NCBI GenBank assembly: GCA_033557835.1
Contig: JAWQRO010000483.1
Coordinates: forward strand, 1 to 38,163
DNA length: 38,163 nucleotides
Direction of reading: 5' to 3'
From: Helochares maculicollis
Taxonomy: Eukaryota > Arthropoda > Insecta > Coleoptera > Hydrophilidae
Under the pieces are notes generated by a model. That model saw nothing but the letters and a program-made list of their open reading frames with translations, was not told where the DNA came from and did no database searches. The position numbers and the translations under genes were made by a program. Positions 37,858 to 38,163 of this stretch are shown here, piece after piece; within the stretch, counting starts at the first letter, position 1; the number at the start of each line of letters is the position of its first letter.

Positions 37858-38163
37858 TGTATGTTCTCTCTTTATGTCGGAACTCGAACTTGCGGAAGTT
37901 GTGGTTCGATTCATAGCGATCGAGGCACTAACTTCGTTGGTGCCAATACTCGGTTCCAGGAATTAGCCCAAGAGGCCGCGGTTAAGTTGGTCATAGCGTG
38001 GCTCTTCGACCCACCGTCGTCCCCCCATTTTAATGGATTAGCCAAAGCCAGGGTTAAATTTGTAAAGGCTGACTTGAATCGCGTCATATATGACGAAATA
38101 ATGACTTTCGAAGAATTCATAACACTTTTAGCACGTATTGAAGCGATATTAAACTCGCGACCC
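37858..38163 (+). pseudogene. BEL/Pao-type LTR retrotransposon integrase fragment, runs off the right edge
   Basis: From codon 37909-37911 the frame is open to the window end (85 codons): IHSDRGTNFVGANTRFQELA, then DPPSSPHFNGLAKARVKFVK, then LLARIEAILNSRP. SDxGTNFVGA and PPxxPHFNGLxExxVK are integrase-core hallmarks of BEL/Pao elements. The position of the catalytic Glu reads Lys (GLAKA), so integration activity should be lost even though the frame is open. The rest of the element, including any LTR, lies to the right. Confidence 0.85.

Noticed and set aside
1..38163. tRNA, rRNA or other structured RNA genes
   Set aside because: I scanned for tRNA A/B-box patterns and rRNA-like sequence by eye and saw none convincing; a covariance-model search was not possible.

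Overview
The window is insect nuclear DNA: AT-rich, with spliced genes that have canonical GT/AG introns, insect-type Wnt and transcription proteins, and many decayed DNA transposons and retrotransposons. I cannot fix the order or species. Three host genes are recognisable. (1) The 5' end of a ceramide-kinase-like gene lies on the minus strand (coding exons 1571-1679 and 792-1013; the kinase domain is off the left edge). (2) A complete BCL9/legless gene (lgs) lies on the plus strand in four coding exons (10759-12319, 15092-15329, 15404-15591, 22697-24150), giving a predicted 1146 aa. (3) A complete-looking TFIIA large-subunit gene (TfIIA-L) lies on the plus strand in four coding exons (26583-26600, 26660-26825, 32233-32909, 33129-33236), giving a predicted 322 aa. 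All exon joins keep frame.

Layout. 1-1.7 kb: ceramide kinase 5' end. 2.7-5.05 kb: decayed P-element/THAP9-type transposase, minus strand. 5.2-9.35 kb: tandem and nested copies of a hairpin-bearing non-autonomous repeat, called family A here, with a perfect 147-bp hAT MITE inside and a truncated mariner. 9.5-10.76 kb: upstream region of lgs. 10.76-24.55 kb: lgs, whose introns hold a full-length mariner with both terminal repeats, pieces of at least three other mariner-type elements and family A fragments. 24.55-26.58 kb: intergenic. 26.58-33.5 kb: TfIIA-L, whose 5.4-kb second intron carries a nested retrotransposon/family A/mariner/family A block and a pogo/Tigger-type relic with a four-copy 250-bp array. 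33.85 kb to the right edge: a mariner, a duplicated non-LTR reverse transcriptase, a Tc1/mariner-type fragment, a mariner with an internally inverted segment, and a BEL/Pao integrase fragment cut by the window edge.

How the genes relate. Legless links Armadillo/beta-catenin to Pygopus in Wnt transcription, and TFIIA-L is part of the general factor that stabilises TBP on promoters. Nothing in the sequence shows that the three genes are co-regulated; they look like ordinary neighbours. The most interesting material is structural: a nested transposon block present in opposite orientation on both sides of lgs, the hairpin family, the tandem array made from a transposase catalytic core, and a substituted Taspase-like site in TFIIA-L. 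I found no RNA genes and no CRISPR array.
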